Source of the DNA: Desulfovibrio sp.
GTDB lineage: Bacteria; Desulfobacterota; Desulfovibrionia; Desulfovibrionales; Desulfovibrionaceae
NCBI GenBank assembly: GCA_031272405.1
Contig: JAISTW010000040.1
Location: 1 to 64,000 of the forward strand
DNA: 64,000 bases
Reading direction: 5' to 3'
Shown: piece by piece, positions 62,634 to 64,000 of the stretch
Layout of the letters: each line of letters opens with the position of its first letter
How positions within the stretch are numbered: position 1 is the first letter of the stretch
The notes under the pieces: generated by a model
What the model was told of the DNA's origin: nothing
Databases searched by the model: none
Seen by the model: only the letters and a program-made list of their open reading frames with translations
Translations under genes and position numbers: made by a program

Positions 62634-64000
62634 TCATTTTTCCCTGTTCGGCTCGCTCTCCAGCTTGGCCAGAGAGTTGAGAGCGTTGACGTAAGCTCTG
62701 GCACTGGCTACCAAGATATCGGGGTGCGCTCCTCGTCCCACGGAGGCGCCGGATTCGGAACGCAGGCGTACCGTCACCTCGCCCAAAGCGTCTGTGCCGC
62801 CGGTAATGGCATTGACGGCATACTGTTCCAAATCCGCTTTCCGGCCCACAATGTCGGCAATGACGTTGAAAAGCGCGTCCACAGGCCCGGCGCCGAATCC
62901 TGCGCCGCGTTTTTCCTTCCCGTCCACATCCATGATGACGGCCGCCGTGGGCGGAACGCCGTCGGCGTCGGAACTCTGCACGCTCACATGGCGCAGGCGG
63001 TAGCGGTCGGGCATGCGGTATATTTCCTCATGCACCAGAGCCATGAGGTCATCGTCGTGCAGGTTTTTTTTGCGGTCGGCCAAGCTTTTGACGGCTTCAA
63101 ACACCAGATTGAGTTCCGTTTCGTTCAGTTTGAAGCCCATGCTCTCAAATTTGTTGCGTACCGCATTGCGGCCCGAATGTTTGCCGATGACCAGTTTGCT
63201 GCCCGCGCGACCTACAGACTCTGGGGTCATGATTTCATAGGTTTCGCGGTGTTTAAGCATGCCGTCCTGATGCACGCCGGACTCGTGGGCGAAAGCGTTT
63301 TCGCCCACAATAGCCTTGTGGCCGGGAATAGGCCTGCCTATGGTCATGGAGAGCATCCGGCAGGAAGGATAAATCTGTTCGGTGACGATATTGTGCGTCA
63401 GACCATAGTAGTCCTTGCGCACGGAAAGAGCCATGGCGACCTCCTCCAGAGAGGCGTTGCCCGCGCGTTCGCCTATGCCGTTGAGCGTCACCTCGGCCTG
63501 CCGCGCGCCAACCTTGAGCGCCGCCAAAGTATTGGCGACACCGAGTCCGAGATCATTGTGGCAGTGTACGCCGAAAATGGCCTTGTCGGCATTGGGCGTG
63601 TTTTCCATGACATAACGGACAAGGGCAGCGAATTCATCGGGCTGGGCGTAGCCCACTGTGTCCGGCAGGTTAATGACCCGCGCGCCTGCCCTGATGGCCG
63701 TTTCCACCACCCGACAGAGGAAGTCCGCATCCGAGCGCGATGCGTCCTCGGCGGAAAATTCCACGTTGTCTGTGTAGGACGCGCAATGTCTTACCGAAGC
63801 TTCGGCTATGGCGACGACTTCTTCCGGGCTTTTGCGCAGCTTGTATTCCATGTGCAGGGGAGATGTCGCCAAAAAGATATGGAGGCGCGGATTTTCGGCG
63901 CATTTCACCGCCTCCCAGCAGCGGTCGATATCCGCCTTTATGGTGCGGGCAAGACCAGCCACCTGCACACCGCGGGCCTGGGCGGCGATAGCCTTGACGG
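62634..64000 (-). CDS. leuA: 2-isopropylmalate synthase, 5' end outside the window
   Basis: About 455 codons are visible and the frame stays open to the window edge, so roughly the first 60 residues are missing. The HMGL-like TIM barrel has [19 protein letters not shown] with the metal-binding His pair, then [15 protein letters not shown] and [13 protein letters not shown]. The C-terminal part ([16 protein letters not shown]) is the leucine-sensing regulatory domain. It commits 2-ketoisovalerate to leucine synthesis. First gene of leuA-leuC-leuD-leuB; its promoter is not in view. Confidence 0.96.
   Translation of the reverse strand, partial: VKAIAAQARGVQVAGLARTIKADIDRCWEAVKCAENPRLHIFLATSPLHMEYKLRKSPEEVVAIAEASVRHCASYTDNVEFSAEDASRSDADFLCRVVETAIRAGARVINLPDTVGYAQPDEFAALVRYVMENTPNADKAIFGVHCHNDLGLGVANTLAALKVGARQAEVTLNGIGERAGNASLEEVAMALSVRKDYYGLTHNIVTEQIYPSCRMLSMTIGRPIPGHKAIVGENAFAHESGVHQDGMLKHRETYEIMTPESVGRAGSKLVIGKHSGRNAVRNKFESMGFKLNETELNLVFEAVKSLADRKKNLHDDDLMALVHEEIYRMPDRYRLRHVSVQSSDADGVPPTAAVIMDVDGKEKRGAGFGAGPVDALFNVIADIVGRKADLEQYAVNAITGGTDALGEVTVRLRSESGASVGRGAHPDILVASARAYVNALNSLAKLESEPNREK

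Noticed and set aside
1..64000. CRISPR array or phage region
   Set aside because: No set of regularly spaced direct repeats and no phage structural or integrase genes were found on reading both strands.

Overview
The window most likely comes from a sulfate-reducing deltaproteobacterium of the Desulfovibrio group. Evidence for this: a cytochrome c maturation cluster whose CcmE carries Cys-x-x-x-Tyr instead of the usual heme-binding His (the natural 'System I*' known from Desulfovibrio), a HesB/IscA-like selenoprotein read through UGA, several sigma-54 circuits, a TauE-type anion exporter operon and a hydrogenase maturation protease. GC content is high except for a few AT-rich intergenic patches. 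There is no CRISPR array, complete insertion sequence, prophage or rRNA gene; one tRNA (Pro, UGG) is present.

Layout. 1-471: gene-free, with a perfect inverted repeat. 472-15255 (minus strand): a long run reading acpS, nnr, tsaE, lysC, an HD protein with a decayed CCA-transferase head, tlyA, ccmE, ccmF, ccmA, ccmB, ccmC, ccmD, a TPR protein and a PHP (endonuclease Q-like)-UvrD helicase fusion. 15421-17247: ugd, convergent with a hydrogenase protease gene. 17704-18164: a small gene with an apparent frameshift, closed by strong hairpins. 18369-27096 (minus): mfd, the selenoprotein, a hybrid histidine kinase, a DJ-1/PfpI protein and nadE.

27495-39382 (plus): a nine-gene, largely overlapping operon. 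It encodes a glutamine-synthetase-like ligase, a C45 Ntn-hydrolase, a Tat-exported binding protein, two permeases, two different ABC ATPases, a radical SAM protein and a molybdopterin oxidoreductase fused to a class I glutamine amidotransferase domain. Upstream lie a sigma-54-type promoter, a sigma-70-type promoter and two operator-like palindromes exactly 30 bp apart. This is the best candidate for an undescribed system. My inference is uptake and anaerobic breakdown of a nitrogenous compound through a gamma-glutamylated intermediate, an oxygen-independent parallel to the Puu putrescine route.

39394-49330: an orphan histidine kinase with pgi, three small envelope genes, a TauE exporter operon with a sigma-54 promoter, a divergent membrane-anchored AAA+ regulator of unusual design, and an EamA exporter. 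49528-55230 (minus): a nitrogen island of a NifA-like activator followed by amtB-glnB-glnN behind a sigma-54 promoter; its PII protein lacks the uridylylated tyrosine. 55466-64000: tRNA-Pro, a large Cache/PAS hybrid histidine kinase, and leuB, leuD, leuC and the 3' part of leuA (leucine biosynthesis, transcribed leuA to leuB).
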